A stretch of DNA of 64,000 bases from Atriophallophorus winterbourni. Its lineage: Eukaryota > Platyhelminthes > Trematoda > Plagiorchiida > Microphallidae. Shown here one piece after another: positions 1-12,669 of the stretch; the first letter of the stretch is position 1, and each line of letters starts with the position of its first letter. The notes under the pieces are model-generated. The model did no database searches. It was not told the origin of the DNA and was given only the letters and a program-made list of their open reading frames with translations. The translations under genes and the position numbers were made by a program. The stretch covers positions 1 through 64,000 of the forward strand of contig JACCGJ010013559.1 of assembly GCA_013407085.1 (NCBI GenBank), in the 5' to 3' direction.

Positions 1-600
1 ATCTGTATACATGACCAAGCCACTTCAGGTGGCGCTGTCGTAATAGGGTAAACATGCTCTGTAAACCACCTTTTGAAAGCACTTCAGAATTAGTCAATCT
101 GTCCATCCACGATATGTTCAAGATACGAAGGATGCTTCGTAGATGGGAGGCATTCAGCTTCCGCTCGTGTCTTGCGTGGGTGGTCCAGGTTTCACTGCCG
201 TATAGTAGAGCATTTAGTACGCACGCATTGTATAACATCATCTTTGTCTTTACAGTTGCCATGTCTACAGAATGAAAAATGCTCCTATTTTGAGAGATCT
301 ACTATATGGTTTTTTGACATTTGGATGTTGGTTTTCAGGTAGACCGCATTTGCATTACAAATACGTTTGCAATATAGATATGAAGGCTCTTGGTGTTGAG
401 ACCCCGAGTTGAGAAGAACTTTCTCCTGACTGCTTTCACTTAGGAAATTATGTGAAGCGTCAACAGCAAACTGGGGAGGAGCAGATACAGCTCTTGGCCG
501 TTGCACGCAGATCAAGTTACGTCGAGCAACTGACTACGATCAAACGAGTTCTGCTCATCGCGACAAACGCTGCATGAGAAATTGTTCCTTCGGAATCAAA
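1..600 (-). mobile_element. RTE-like non-LTR retrotransposon fragment, C-terminal part
   Basis: Read on the minus strand from 275 down to 1, one open frame runs to the window edge. It has the motifs YNACVLNALLYGSETWT, then HARHERKLNASHLRSILRI, and RQRHLKWLGHV. These are the usual C-terminal blocks after the reverse transcriptase of RTE-clade elements, so the product would be the end of an endonuclease/RT polyprotein. Upstream (275-600, minus) the frame is broken. The 480-600 stretch is similar to a second minus-strand relic at 11757-11893. I infer an old, 5'-truncated, inactive copy that continues beyond base 1. The family assignment rests on remembered motifs, not on an alignment. Confidence 0.75.
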
Positions 601-1996
601 CTGTTTTTTTATTATAAAAGCTGTGGAATATGAATAACATCACTCGTTTGTGATGTACATTCATTGTAAACATCAACTAATTGACGCCAACAATGTAGCC
701 CACCATTAACAGATCACAAGTGTTTAAAAGACACTCATCAAAGATGGAACTTGACACGAGTTATGCTTTTATTTAAAATGGGCTGTGTTGAATATTTTGG
801 GCGTGAGTTTGGCACAAATCCAAGCCCGAGGTAACATCAAACGTTTATAGCTTTAGGTTTATCAATCTGACTCAAAAATCGAGCTTTAGTACATTACGCA
901 TTATTCAGGATCACTCTGGCAAGGAGCCACCAAAGCGAACAAACAATTATCTCCAGTCATTTTAACCTAATTTGTCAGTGATTCCTTTCTTAAAACATCA
1001 TGGTTTACGTTTCTCGTATTCTGTATATCCACTAAGCTTTGCATATTAATGCGAGTTATTCATAGACTCAACCATTCAAACATTGGTATAAATTTCGATT
1101 GCATGTTTATCTTTCGAACATAATCAACTCGATCAAACATTTTTCACCTAATCTACAGTCTGTTCTGTTTACTTAATTTCCTGTTTCTATTGAAGTATTT
1201 TGATGAGCGATTTAATATTAATCATTAGATTTAGGGTTTTATGAATTAATTTTAGTTATACATAAACACACTTGACAATGTTACCACCAGATATTAAAAC
1301 AGCTTGAAAAATCCAATACTTGAACTACTATTTGCAACCAATCTTGTCAAAATGTTTCACTGAATGCGAAATACGACCTTACAGAGTTATTCACTAATCA
1401 AATGGTCACAAATGACTGAGGTTATTCGATAGATAATTTCTTCAATATTACATGAGAGAATAATGATCTTACAATTCTTCCCATTGCGAAACAAACCACA
1501 AACTGCTAATCTGCTAACATTTATTTGATTAACATTAATAGAAAGTAAGTTTGGAGTTTCAAAGTGCCTCAAGTCAATAAATCGAAAAATTGTGAAGTAA
1601 TATTAGTTTGCGACATTGCTGTAATCGGTGTATTTGATAAGGATAAAACACCTGTTAATTCTAGTCACAGGAAACGATGAATGGCAGAGATTGATCACGT
1701 ATGATATACAAACCTCAAAGGGGAAAAATAGCATATATATATATATATATATATCGGACAAAGGTACCAAATTATACAGCACACATGTTATACAATAGCA
1801 GTCTGAATGAAAAAACGTTGCGTTTATGGTGCCTTGTTCGAATCCATTTGTGATTCGTTCGAATCAGTTGCAGGAAATACCGTGAGCGTTCGCGGGGATT
1901 GAATGGCTGGAACATTCAATGCGATTCAAGAAGTAAGCACGGAGAAATGACAGATTTAAGCATGAATAGGAAGAGACTAATTCATCATATACCTAC
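601..1996. other. no gene recognised
   Basis: AT-rich DNA with stops in all frames and no recognisable protein motif. It contains an (AT)n microsatellite at 1733-1754. Nothing else can be supported. Confidence 0.6.
1733..1754. repeat. (AT)n microsatellite
   Basis: An uninterrupted AT dinucleotide run of 22 bases. Confidence 0.95.
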
Positions 1997-2400
1997 CATC
2001 AGCCGACATTCCGGCTATGAAACATTTCGCTAGTCGACATGCACGACAGCGTTTTAGTTGCGTTGGGAATATAACACATTGCTGCTTTGAGGCAAATTTA
2101 TTGTCGTTTCTCGCGTATACTACGACGGAAAAATGCTTGTAGGAATATAAACTTTCGAACAATCCATCGTACGCGTTATGTAGAAACTAAAAAAGGCGTT
2201 TAACATACCCTACAACCTTCACATGACCAGACAACGTAATGTTTTCCCGTCGCCGTGTCGCCACAGACTCTACAGATCGCACATTCCGATTCGCTATGAT
2301 TCAATCTCAAATAAGACTGACGCTCTTCTACATAGCGTCTAACCTCTCCACTGCTTAGACGATCGTTTTGCTCGGATTATCAGTTGCTTTCTGATGCTCA
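1997..2400 (-). pseudogene. nuclear receptor DNA-binding-domain pseudogene, minus strand
   Basis: Two exon relics read on the minus strand. The first (about 2400-2209) gives RRYVEERQSYLRLN, then CRVCGDTATGKHYVVWSCEGCR: a complete C-x2-C-x13-C-x2-C first zinc finger with P-box CEGC, followed by a donor-like GTATGT at 2208. The second (about 2125-1997) starts like AFFRRSIREKRQ and ends CRACRLAKCFIAGMSAD before a GTAGGT donor. It is broken: the expected Tyr codon after RRSIREKRQ is TAA, one base is out of frame between the finger II cysteines, and the acceptor is not AG at the homologous point. Upstream of finger I the frame meets TAA just before PSEQND-type sequence. It is a decayed paralogue of the gene at 12670-14496 in opposite orientation. 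Confidence 0.8.
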
Positions 2401-5400
2401 TTCCTGTTAGCATCTATGCAACGTGCACGATAAACGCACTTAAGAATTGAAAATAAACTAATTTGTAATTCATTTGAGTTCATGCCAGCCATCCGTAGCA
2501 CAATCAATCAATCATCCATCAATAAATATTGATTGCGACATCATGAGTTTCGTTAACCGAAGAAATCGTGTAATTTTCATTCAGCGAATAAACCAAAACA
2601 GTAACGGGTGCTAGTGTTTTTCTTCCTTGAGCAGGTTAATTTTTATGGATTCATTCTATCGAAAATATTCAACAGAAGCCTGGATTTCTAGCCATGCTCA
2701 AGCGTTGGACAGAACAGACTCAAGAAATCGGGTTAAAACATTATTATAATTGCGAAGTATTCATCAGAGCTTCAAGATAAACATTTGAAGTATATTCCCG
2801 TTGATAATTTGATATCGATGATTGCCGAGTGGTGATATCATTAGATGCCATTCATAAAACATTTGTAATCTATTTGCGAGCTGCATCTTTACAGTATCTG
2901 GGAAATATAATAGGGCATATGCTAGTGTAATGCAGACGCAATTAAAACAAAAGTCTGACTGTTCATAGACACCAGCTAAAGATAATCTTGACCAAAAAAT
3001 CACTTATCCATTTGCGAAGATTTTTCCATGTTTGTCTTAATATAGAAAGGTTAATAGCTTATTTCTTAAAATTAACACATAAATTGTGAACTGAAATTTA
3101 TTTATAAAATAGCCAATTCAAAAAAAATGAAAGATTGGTTTTCTTAGCGCTTGAATAGATGTTCGGTAGTGAGTAAAAACGAAATAAATATACCACTCTC
3201 AATGGCGATTCAACGGTGTGGAAAAACGACATGCTAAAATACGGATGGTAACAGTTACAGTGATTAGTGATATTATTTTCCGAATGAATGTATCATCTAT
3301 TGTAACAAACATGCTATCGAAATCTATTTACGATGGTTCTAGCTGCCTTTGCAACATTTTATAAATTTCAAGCTAACGTGTGCTCATAAGTAGTGCACCA
3401 ACGATTAAAATTTTCACAAACACAACTATACCAATATGGCAAGCAGTTCAACCACGATACTCGGATTACTATTGGAAAAAGTTGATTTTTTTCAACCGTT
3501 TATTCAATAAAATGGATTATAAAATGTTGTGCCTTTTATTATCGTATCACTCGATTCAAAGACTTGGAAACTAGTTAAATCTACATCCGTATCAATGCTG
3601 CATAGGTTGGAACATAGGCTGGAAATGAATGAAAGTTCGTACAGAGTTTTAAGCGGAAATGTCGTATTTGAAGTATCAGATAATGCTTCTCAGATCTCTA
3701 TGGTACATTTATCAACAGAACGCTCATAATGCCTGTAAACGTTGTGTATGTTTCCCATTATGGAACCTCTATACATTCCACAGTTTTACTGTCAAACGGG
3801 TGTCCATTGTCAGGCACATCAATTTCCACACCTGAAATCATTATTTTGCCATGTTTGTGACTGTTTTTCTTCGCAGGTGTCCAGTCTGTTGATTGAACGC
3901 TGCTGCTGATGTTTATTGCATTCAAGTGTGGTCTAGGACGTCTGTAATTAAATTTCACTAACAAAAATATATATCTTTAAAATAGTGGGTAAGCTACTAT
4001 CAAGTAGTGAGAATATACAGATTATGTACGCTCTAGCTGATGTATTTATTCACTCTCAATCAATATGGCTATTACTTATTCCCCTGCATATTGCGCAAAT
4101 TTTAATTTATCTTGTTCAAAACCGCTTATAGTGATTGTGATCGCCGGCGTGTAGAAAAGAAATCAAATTGCAGTGATATATAATCTAGTAAATAAGGCAT
4201 TTATTCCGAAAAGGCGTAAGATAATGATTAACTGATTTATACGTGAGACCAAGGAATACATTTGATTAACTTTCCTTAGTATTATGGTATGAACTGATAC
4301 TAACCGGTTGCTAGACGTAGGTCATTTCTTGAACCTCAACATCAATGCGCCAGGCTTTAGAGAAAGAAACCGAACTCATTTCTCTTCGCGAGAAAAAGAC
4401 GTTTTGGTTATAAAATAAGAATCGCATATCAGCGCATTATCATCATCCTCAAAACGAACCCGTGTAGAAACGGTAACCTGATAGAAAGTTCTTGCCGTAA
4501 TTGCCAAGACAAATTGTTTTCGGTTTTCATTCATTTCGTGATTAAAATTTGAATAAGCTGGCGATGGCAAATCTTTTCGGAATTTCGTGAAGAGAAGAGA
4601 GAATAAAATCGCTCTCGTCTCACTGTCGCTTGCAATATTAACAACTATTGAAGTATTTTCAATTGAGGATCAACGTCACAATAAGACTGCAATATTCATT
4701 CAAGTTTAGTCTCGCAAATAGTGAATTTACATTGATATTGTAAATGCATCTGGAATAAACGGAATCGTTTCTCACTTTAAATCGATATATTGATAATTGG
4801 CGTTGTTTACATGCATATTTCCCGGTTAGCTTCAATGAGTGTGATGCCCGGGTAAGAATTCAAATGTGGGATGACCAACTCGAACGCAGATAGCACTCAA
4901 TGCGAACAATTGCGCCCGAAAATTAAGATGGTATATTTGAAGTAACAAGAGACAGGACTTGCTCAAAGTTTGCTTTCTCGTCACACACTTGGATGAGCTG
5001 TCATGGTGGGTGTACTTCTGTGGTCACAATTCTTTAGGTGAAACAGACGACTAAATATTTCTTTCTACGGAACATTACCGGGACCCACGAGTTAACCCAG
5101 TGACAATTGTTATCAAGGAGGAGGAATTGTTTCGGAGCCCATTGTAATAAGTTACCAGCATTCGAAGTAATCTTACGTGAAATCGATATCCGTTTCATTC
5201 TTAATATTGAATACACTCATTTCACGTGTTTAATTATTCTTGTTTACATGTGCACAGCGTGCGTTGGAATACTAAAAAGAAATATTTTGCTCTGTGTATG
5301 TTTATTTTTACAATTACAATCTGGTTGAATTCCAACGTGTAATTATTAATCAGGTCTTTTAAAACAATCTTTGGGATTTTCACGCCTGACTTAAACCCCA

Positions 5401-7050
5401 ATCATTGGCCCACATATTTGTTCATTCGTGATTTATTTCATCAGAACCTGAGGTCCATGATTGCTGTAGCGTATTAAACTCTTTTTTACCGTGCAACTTC
5501 GAAGGTCTCGAATTAAAACAATTCGCCATTTCCAGGGATTTTTCAATCAAGGCATAGAGAGTGACGAATTGTTGACCTTGAAAATTATTCATACCGGAAT
5601 TATCTGCTTAAACGTTCTCAGATGCTTGTGCATTTAATTCGAACCAGCTAAAATTCAAGAACCATGGACATATCACATTCTTTTATTGGGTAAACACATG
5701 CAGCAACAGACTGGGACAAAATGTACACTCAAAATCGTTCGTGGATTTCATTTTGAAACTTGATGTTAACATATAACGAAAACAATGCACTATGCGACTG
5801 AATCTGTCACATTTCGGGAGTTCATGTGGTTGAGCTCCATAAAAGTTGTCATCCTGGATTTTTATGCCAATTTTCGTTAACCATAAAATTTCTGAGTTCA
5901 GAAATCTTAATTTCATGTAAAAAAGGACGGTTATTCAGGAATAATCGTAATATCATCAATATGATCAGCAAATGATAACAACGAAATATAATCAGAAGAC
6001 GCGTTCTCTTTAGTTCACACAGCTCCCCACAAAGTGTCGAGACGAATTATACGGGCATTTCGAGAGTTGATGAATCAATAGCCTTTCAAATATTGAGACC
6101 TAACATTTGCGTTCAGAAACGATTAGTTCGTGATGTTTTATTCCCTCCGACTGCGAGGAAGAAAAATCAGGAAATGTTGATGTGTCGTTGGTTTCCGTTT
6201 AACTCTTGATATTGATTACATTCTTTGTTCATTTCAGAATTTACTTATGCGTGTATTTTAGAGTTTGGTTTGTAATTCCGAGAATATTTGTTCGTTTCAT
6301 ATATGCGTTTTATTTCGATTATTATCACTTATTCAACTGCAATTATGGGAGTTATTGTGTACACGATGACGTCGGGATATTGTGTGGAAATAAATAAAAC
6401 CGTTGTTAAATCAAATCAATTTATACTCAGGTTAACAGAAACCTGTTGGCGTGCAAAAATCTACATTTGAATGCCTAAAATATAATGAGAAATAATAAAG
6501 AAAAACTAAAAATATGATTCCCATAATGCTCAACATAGCACGAGAATTTAAGTCAGCCAACTCGTAAAATGACAAATGGACAGCTGTCGATCACATGACT
6601 ATTAGAGATGGTTGCCTCAAGTAATTTAACCTTGAGTATATCGATTTCCCTCGGTTCAAAGTTACGTGGCGCGTGACCCAACACGTCTCATACGAATATA
6701 CAAATGGCTGCATAATAACCATGTCCCATATGGCTACGAGTGTACAGATTTTATTGTTGTCCATGTCCAGATTGACTACGATCTAAGATCACACACATAT
6801 TTTAACAAGTACTCCGTTGCTACGTTTTTCAGTCGATTGCTTTAAAGCTTTTCAATTACATTTTGCTTCACCTATTATGCAGCATATCTTTGAATTTTTC
6901 GAAATTGTATTCTTTGATGCCGCTAAATACAACAGACTATATTGAAAAAATCAAATGGTCACTTACGCAGAATCGATTGTTTGGATGATATCACATCACG
7001 CCAGATTGCATCCAGTGAATTTCATTTCACTATCAACTGGTCTACGTTAC
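2401..7050. other. mostly unassigned, AT-rich, one possible exon
   Basis: No domain or repeat was recognised over this stretch. The only stretch with coding character is on the minus strand at 3951-3758 (listed separately). Another minus frame at 4570-4376 is open but has no recognisable motif. If the minus-strand NR relic at 1997-2400 ever had an N-terminal exon it should lie here, but I could not find a match to the [14 protein letters not shown] start. Confidence 0.45.
3758..3951 (-). CDS. possible internal or terminal exon, unknown protein
   Basis: On the minus strand the sequence AATTTAATTACAG, a good 3' splice acceptor, is followed at once by an open frame of about 61 codons starting RPRPHLNAINISSS and ending KTVECIEVP-stop. 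The codon use looks less AT-extreme than the surroundings. No family was recognised. It could belong to the decayed minus-strand NR locus downstream or to an unrelated gene, or be chance. There is no transcript evidence in the sequence itself. Confidence 0.2.
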
Positions 7051-7900
7051 AAGCATCGCTAGGCGCTTGGCTAAACTCTCAGCTTCAGAATTAGATCTGC
7101 TGGGTCTAAAAGGACCATGCAAGCAGACCAGAATCTGGACTTGTTTGTCATAGACTATATAAAACACGAAATCGAAACAATTTTAATAAAAACATCTAGC
7201 TGGATCTTAAATGTTTTCGTGAAGCATTGTATTGACATCATCTTAGACAGAAACGTCTTTAAGTAGTGCGAGATTGTTCAAAATATCTTTCCCCTAATGC
7301 TGCTCTGAATGCAACTGGCACGAGCAAACCGTGAACGAATTCGTACAATTTAGTGTTTGTGTTGTCGAGGTGGCGATTGAAGTGATTCTCGGGGCGACAT
7401 CAATATTGCAATGTTAAACCGAATCTCTGTCTTTATATGCATTAAATTTTAAAAAAATATTTTTAGCTGAATATTGGATAACGGGTTTGTCTGTTTGCTA
7501 GATTATTCCAGTAACCACCTAGTTACTAAACATATTTGATAAGCGAAACCATCTTGGTTATACGGGGGACATCGCTTTTTGATAAACATGATTGCGTCAC
7601 GCACGAATTAGCCAGTTTTAATAAAAGGGTCATAGGTCAAATTTGCGGACTTATCGGCCACAATTAGAAAGGGGAATGTGGATGAGCAAATCTTCGGTTG
7701 CTTGTGGATCATATATTCTGTAGTTGTTGCTAGGAGGAAAGCTTCCGTCTGTGGCACTGAGATTTAATAATAAACTCTAGTCATCTGTTAGATAAACAGC
7801 ATGCATGCCAACCCCAATTTTAGGCCGAGTGTTGAAAACTCAAATACTTTCTTCTACAATGCTTTATTGACCAATGGTACCAAAATCTAATTCCGAAGAC
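7050..7900. repeat. low-copy duplicated segment, partner near 44820-45700
   Basis: Blocks such as GGCGCTTGGCTAAACTCTC (about 7059) and AAGCATTGTATTGACATCAT (about 7222) recur with few changes near 44836 and 45100 in the same orientation and order. At the second site they follow the NR pseudogene copy D. This is diverged non-coding duplication. No gene was seen inside. Confidence 0.6.
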
Positions 7901-8499
7901 TGAATGTTTGGAGTGAACAGTTCCAGTTAATAATAAAGATTTAATAAAAAAATTGCTCTGTTACAAAACTCCGGCCATTGTTATCGAGATGCGATTTGAC
8001 ACAATGTAGCTTAAATATAGTGGTTAGATATCGTTTTATTCTGCTGGACTATTGAATATATCAGAATAAATGATTGTTTATAGTTTCCTGTTAAATAGAT
8101 TTTATCGGAAAATGGCAAACATTCTAAATTTGAAAGAAGTTATGGCATCTTTCATAACCCAATATTAAAACTCTGGTCATCAGGAAAATACGAAACATTT
8201 TTGACGCATTTTTTTCCGGAAAATAATGAAACAAACTGGTGAAGAGGGTTTTAATTGGCTGACGAATTTCGGTAGATAGAATTACTCTATACTACTTCCA
8301 GCTAACCATAAAATATTATTTCTATCGATACCAATGAGAGTTTATGCAGTCTACTTGATCAAATGGCAAATAATAAGAAAAATTATATTCTAACAGACCA
8401 AACAATAGTTTAAACGAACTACAGCAAAAAAATGAATTCCACAGCAAACCTACAGCGAGTGCACTACAGGAATTTAATATTTGTCAAATGAGTTTTTAC

Positions 8500-9000
8500 G
8501 TGAATTGTGAACTTTTATTTATCTCCTTAAGACCAGTAATCTTTCTGATGTTTATTTTGAGCTTAAGCGTTCAAGGAATTCCTGTGATTTAGCGATTAAT
8601 ATTAGGCGCTTTGCATCACTAATTTGCTTGTTAACGGTTCGCCGATGTGCTATAGGCTCATGACATTTGAAACAATGTTCATTCACTTGTATAGTTACAA
8701 TCTCTATCGCTACTATTCACAAGATTTGAACGTTCACTGCATTTGAAAACGGTGAACAGCTATAAGGCGGTTGTGAATGTCCATCGACAGTTATATTAAC
8801 AAAATTGCCGATATCCTGATGCGCCAATTGTGTTGCCTTATTTGAAAGCAATCATCATATACAAACCTTCCAGCATCTTTACTTAGGTTAAATAGTTGGT
8901 TTTTAGACATGGCAGTGTTTATAATTCTGAGTAAATTTACATTTCTTAAATTGGTGATTATTTCCTTGGGGGTTCGCTCAAAGAGGATGACTAAATGGAT
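8500..9000. repeat. low-copy duplicated segment, partner at 49500-49598 plus 50873-51000
   Basis: The stretch around GCGGTTGTGAATGT, GATATCC.GATGCGCCAAT and CTTAGGTTAAA.GTTGGT is repeated at 49.5-51.0 kb, where it is interrupted by the hammerhead repeat array. The 8.78 kb copy therefore shows the uninterrupted (empty) site. No gene was recognised. Confidence 0.65.
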
Positions 9001-10169
9001 ATAGAACATAGGATAATGATTTCGATTTAGAATACAAGAAGAGTATTGCCTAAAGCTGTCACTAATTGATCGGCGAGCTTCCGATTTGCTTCGCCCATTA
9101 TACCCACACGAGGGTTTGGCATAAACTATTCAAGATGGTTTGGGTTGTGGGTTCGCGGTATTGCCCTGGTTTCCAGGTTCTTAACAGACTGATAAGAAAA
9201 CGAACATAGTGGTAGCGATCATACTTGTTTTCAGTACGCATTTTGTAAATGTACTCGATCAGCGTATTATTATTATAAACTCAAAGCGTCATTGCTGAAG
9301 CATTAGGTTGTCGTATATCGATTCAAACTCTGAGGAAGCCCATTAGCAACCAAAATAATCAATATCTGTATTCGCATTGCACGCAAAATTTCGTTATTAT
9401 TTCTGAGCCTATCGGGCCTTTCGCTCCACTAGGCCGATTGATCGAAACTGGTAAGTCATTTTCAAAATTCAGCACGTGACCGTTACATGCATCACGTGGT
9501 TTTCACGATCAGCTGGCCGAGTCGACGCGTAGGATAAATATCGATCGGAAGCGGTCACCTGAACGGAATCTGCAGCTTCGTTGTAAGTGAAACTATTGTA
9601 TGCAAAGATTAACTGTCAATCCGGTATGAGGCGAAATTGTTCAACTTTGGGAACTCTATACTTAGGCTTCGTAAAATGAACCATGGTGTTCAAAAGTACA
9701 TTCAATTATTTCCCGGTAAACTGCTCGAGATGCTTTTAAACAACAACTGTGTTACTCACATTAAACGTATAGACGACAACCGGTTTCGGGTTGTATCACA
9801 TCATCAGATATAAACAATGAAACCTTGTTCAATTTTCTACATTTTTAAAGTCTAACTAAACCTTAACTTTATTATCTCCAGCTGCGGTCAGCAAGCATAA
9901 AGAACCTGACTCTGGAGTGTGTGCCAAATCCTCCAGAAACAATTCAATACAAAATCAACCAAATTCAACAATGACCGACGGATTATTCAAACAAATGGTT
10001 CACCAAACATGTGAAAGGAAAAGACATCCAACAACACAAATTAATTACAAAAATTAAGGTTGAACATCCAAATTCTGTAGAATTAATAAACAAAACCAAA
10101 TTCAAGTCTCCGAATATCAATATTTTATATAGGTCAAAAGCAGAAAAGAAAAGGAAGAAATTCAAGGCT
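9001..10169. other. no gene recognised
   Basis: Unassigned AT-rich sequence. A hammerhead-like string on the minus strand at 9779-9808 is discussed under the rejected items. Confidence 0.5.
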
Positions 10170-10935
10170 ACATGACGCTTACCATGCTTCTGTAAACACG
10201 TATGTTGGGCTTTTGTATAATTTGATAATCTTCGTGGTGTGCACGCTAGTCAACTCGTTGATGTCATCCGTAAATAAAATGATTTTGAAGAGTAAGATTT
10301 CGGGTATATTGTTGGCATACACCAGGTAGAATATTAGCCCCAAGTCTGATTCTTAAGGTACGCCACTTGTAACTTTTGCTGGGCTGGATAATGTCCCATC
10401 AGCTCTAACTTGATGACTCTACCAGTCTAGTAATCCTCTATTCAGGCCAATAATCTACCACCCACCCCGAGCTACTCCAATTTCTGTAGAAGTATGCTGT
10501 GGTTAGCACAGTCAATCTCTTAAGAAATGTCGAAGTAAAAAGCAAGGAGAGGGTATCCATTATCTACGACTCAAGTAAGGTTTATCAAGGGATATGAGAC
10601 GATTGGTGGGACAGAAGTTCCTTTTGTAAATCCGTGTTGTGCGACGTAAATAAGCTTAATTTGTTTCAATCATTCGAGAAGTGTAGAGACATCTGTCAAT
10701 AATGTGACACATCAGATCAGTTCCCGAATATGTCAATGGGAGTTATTAATCCACTTTTCCATTCAGTAGGAACCAGTGACAGGTTGAAAAGTTCAGAGAG
10801 TTGTGATAATAGAGCATTGGCGCATTGCTTAAGGATGAACGGTGTTATTTCATCAGCACATGGCGGTGTTTCAGTATTTAATCCGAGTAGCTTCGATGTT
10901 CTACCATTTTACTCGAACGATCTGATTATGTAATG
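10170..10935 (-). mobile_element. CR1/jockey-like reverse transcriptase relic
   Basis: Minus-strand frames, changing several times, give reverse-transcriptase pieces in the correct order. First comes a block like ADEITPFILKQCANALLSQL (finger/palm entry, usually GPDGIP.LLK), then VPTEWKSGLITPI, then SGVP.ESDLGLIFYLVYAN, the block just upstream of the catalytic FADD. There are many stops and frameshifts. The element is inactive and 5'-truncated. Family level is inferred from block order only. Confidence 0.65.
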
Positions 10936-11329
10936 AATCCGAGAATAACTTGCACGATACTTAGAATTCGAAAATGGTGGCTCTTTAAATTTGAACAAAT
11001 TATGCGTTGTACATTTTTACGAATCGCTTCCAATATACTACTAGTTAATTAATTATATAATAAAGGTCTACTTTAATGTCTTTTATTTACGACAATTTCT
11101 GTTTTCGGCACCAAATTCATTTCCAGTATTTATGTGTAGTATTCCAATCACAATTTATTTGAATCCTAATCTTAAATTTGTACTCATTCGAAGCGTGCAA
11201 CATTAACTTTGAACAAACGTCCATACATAAGTTCATTCATTCAATCTATCAATTATATTATGTAAAACTATTTCTCTGTTAAAAAGGGCATATTTATTTT
11301 AGTAATTTGAGAAGCTGTATTTACTTTCA

Positions 11330-11690
11330 GAGTTTCCCGTTCCGTTATGTAACGTTATCTGAAGCAGGCATTGTCAAAAAGTTTAAACTGCTGTCTTCGG
11401 TGTCGGACAAGGAACAGTCAGCATTTTTGACCTTCAAAGGTCTGTCAACAGTTGAAAACATACGACTTCTAAGGTCAGTTAGAATTAATTTCCAACAGAC
11501 TGCAAGACGATGTGCAAATGAGTATTTGACTGAAATTATACTCAGCATCCAAAAAGCTGTCAATACTGAATGTTTTCACAGTTTGTATGATGGGATCAAA
11601 AGAGCTATTGGTCCAAACAAACGTCTCTCATTAAGTCCGTATCTGTTAACCCGATTTTCGATAAACATCAGCAGATATAAAGATGAGTAG
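11330..11690 (+). mobile_element. non-LTR polyprotein linker relic (RTE-like)
   Basis: An open frame ends RRCANEYLTEIILSIQKAVN, then YDGIKRAIGP, then SLSPYLLT. The YDGIKRAIGP block resembles the segment between endonuclease and RT in RTE-type elements (usually aromatic-D/E-x-hydrophobic-K..GP). The first 40 residues are not recognised. An acceptor-like TTACTTTCAG precedes the frame, so a host exon is an alternative, but I consider that less likely. Confidence 0.4.
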
Positions 11691-11756
11691 AGCACTTCAC
11701 CTATCTATTCTATAGGGACAGTACGATTATACCGCATAAACTTGTGTCGTCTGCAA

Positions 11757-11893
11757 GCTTTGAGGATCAGTTACAGCTCTCGGCTGCTAACGCAGATCAC
11801 ACCGCCGACGTGCAACAGACGCCGATCGACCGAGTTCTGCCTATCATTGCAATCGCTACCGGAGAGTTTTTACCTCCAGAATCGGACTGATTA
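11757..11893 (-). mobile_element. short RTE-like relic, similar to 480-600
   Basis: The reverse complement shares the string order CGATTCTGGAGG, GGCAGAACTCG, CGATCGGCG and GATCTGCGTT with the minus strand of the relic at 480-600. No intact frame is present. Confidence 0.5.
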
Positions 11894-12479
11894 GTCATAC
11901 GAAAAGAGGTGAAACATGAAAAATCATGCAATGGTGATAACCATCCACGGTCGAAATCGACCTAAAACGTCGAACAACAAAAACTGCTCTCCGATTTATC
12001 CGAACTCGAAGAATGATGTTCAGTCTGCGTCGATCATTCTTATTCGACAGGAGACTAAACTAATCGACACAACAAGAATTACCAACTGCTAAACGTCCCA
12101 AATACATGGACCCTTACTTGAGATTCGTTAAATATTAACTTGATCAACTTAGCTGTTTCTCGTAACGTTGATCAGATTAACAGCCTAAAATGTTTAAGCA
12201 ATCGTTAAGTCAATTTGAATTATCTGAAAGTAGAAGATGTAATTGTTCCAACGACAGAAAACTTGATGCGAATAAACATGAAATGCAGGGTGCAAAGTAG
12301 TTGCACGTGAAATATCTGGTTGAATGAGTATCGTACAAAATGTAACCCGCCATTGAAACTCAACCCTGGGAATATTATAAATGGCCTTGTGCTGGTTGCA
12401 TTTAAATGCAATGAAATCGGATGTTGCATTATTTCTGAATTATATTTTTAAAAGTTTTCGCGTATTTGGTCCGATAGAA
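11894..12479. other. upstream intergenic region of the NR gene
   Basis: No gene or repeat was recognised. The stretch directly 3' of it (12480-12669) is conserved among the NR copies. Confidence 0.5.
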
Positions 12480-12669
12480 CATGACACATGTTATTACGTC
12501 ATCCCTGAGCACATAGCCAATCAGGTGACAAATTAGATAATGTGCTGGACCAACTGCGCTTATTGGACGTTCAAAGGTCAATAGTGCGATAAAAGTTTAA
12601 GCGCACGCGAGTTCCAACAATTGAAGCTTTTGAACCGCAGAAAAGGAACACATCTTTAGAAAAGGCTAA
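12480..12669 (+). promoter_or_regulatory. promoter-proximal block shared by NR copies
   Basis: The 190 bases before the start codon keep recognisable order with stretches upstream of copy B (33330-33530), copy C (38195-38400) and copy D (40795-40990). Shared elements include TTACGTCAT/TTACATCACT-type strings, GATAATGTGCTGGA/CTGAAGCAAC, TTATT.GAC, the CGCGAGTTC..ACAA block and AGAAAAGGA/AGAAAAGAAT. A TATA-like GATAAAAG is at about 12588. Conservation across decayed copies shows that the promoter was duplicated with the gene. Active promoter function is inferred. Confidence 0.55.
12568..12580 (+). promoter_or_regulatory. DR1-type nuclear receptor response element
   Basis: CGTTCA-A-AGGTCA: an imperfect half-site and a perfect AGGTCA in direct repeat with one spacer base, about 90 bases upstream of the NR start codon. 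A P-box of the CEGCK class normally reads AGGTCA half-sites, so auto- or cross-regulation is plausible. The corresponding position in copies B, C and D has no clear AGGTCA. Binding is inferred, not shown. Confidence 0.45.

Noticed and set aside
9779..9808. Minus-strand string CTGATGA...GAAACCGGTT, like a fourth hammerhead
   Set aside because: Core strings and spacing fit, but the 13 bases between them do not form helix II and no helix I partner is found upstream. It may be a decayed copy; not called as a ribozyme.
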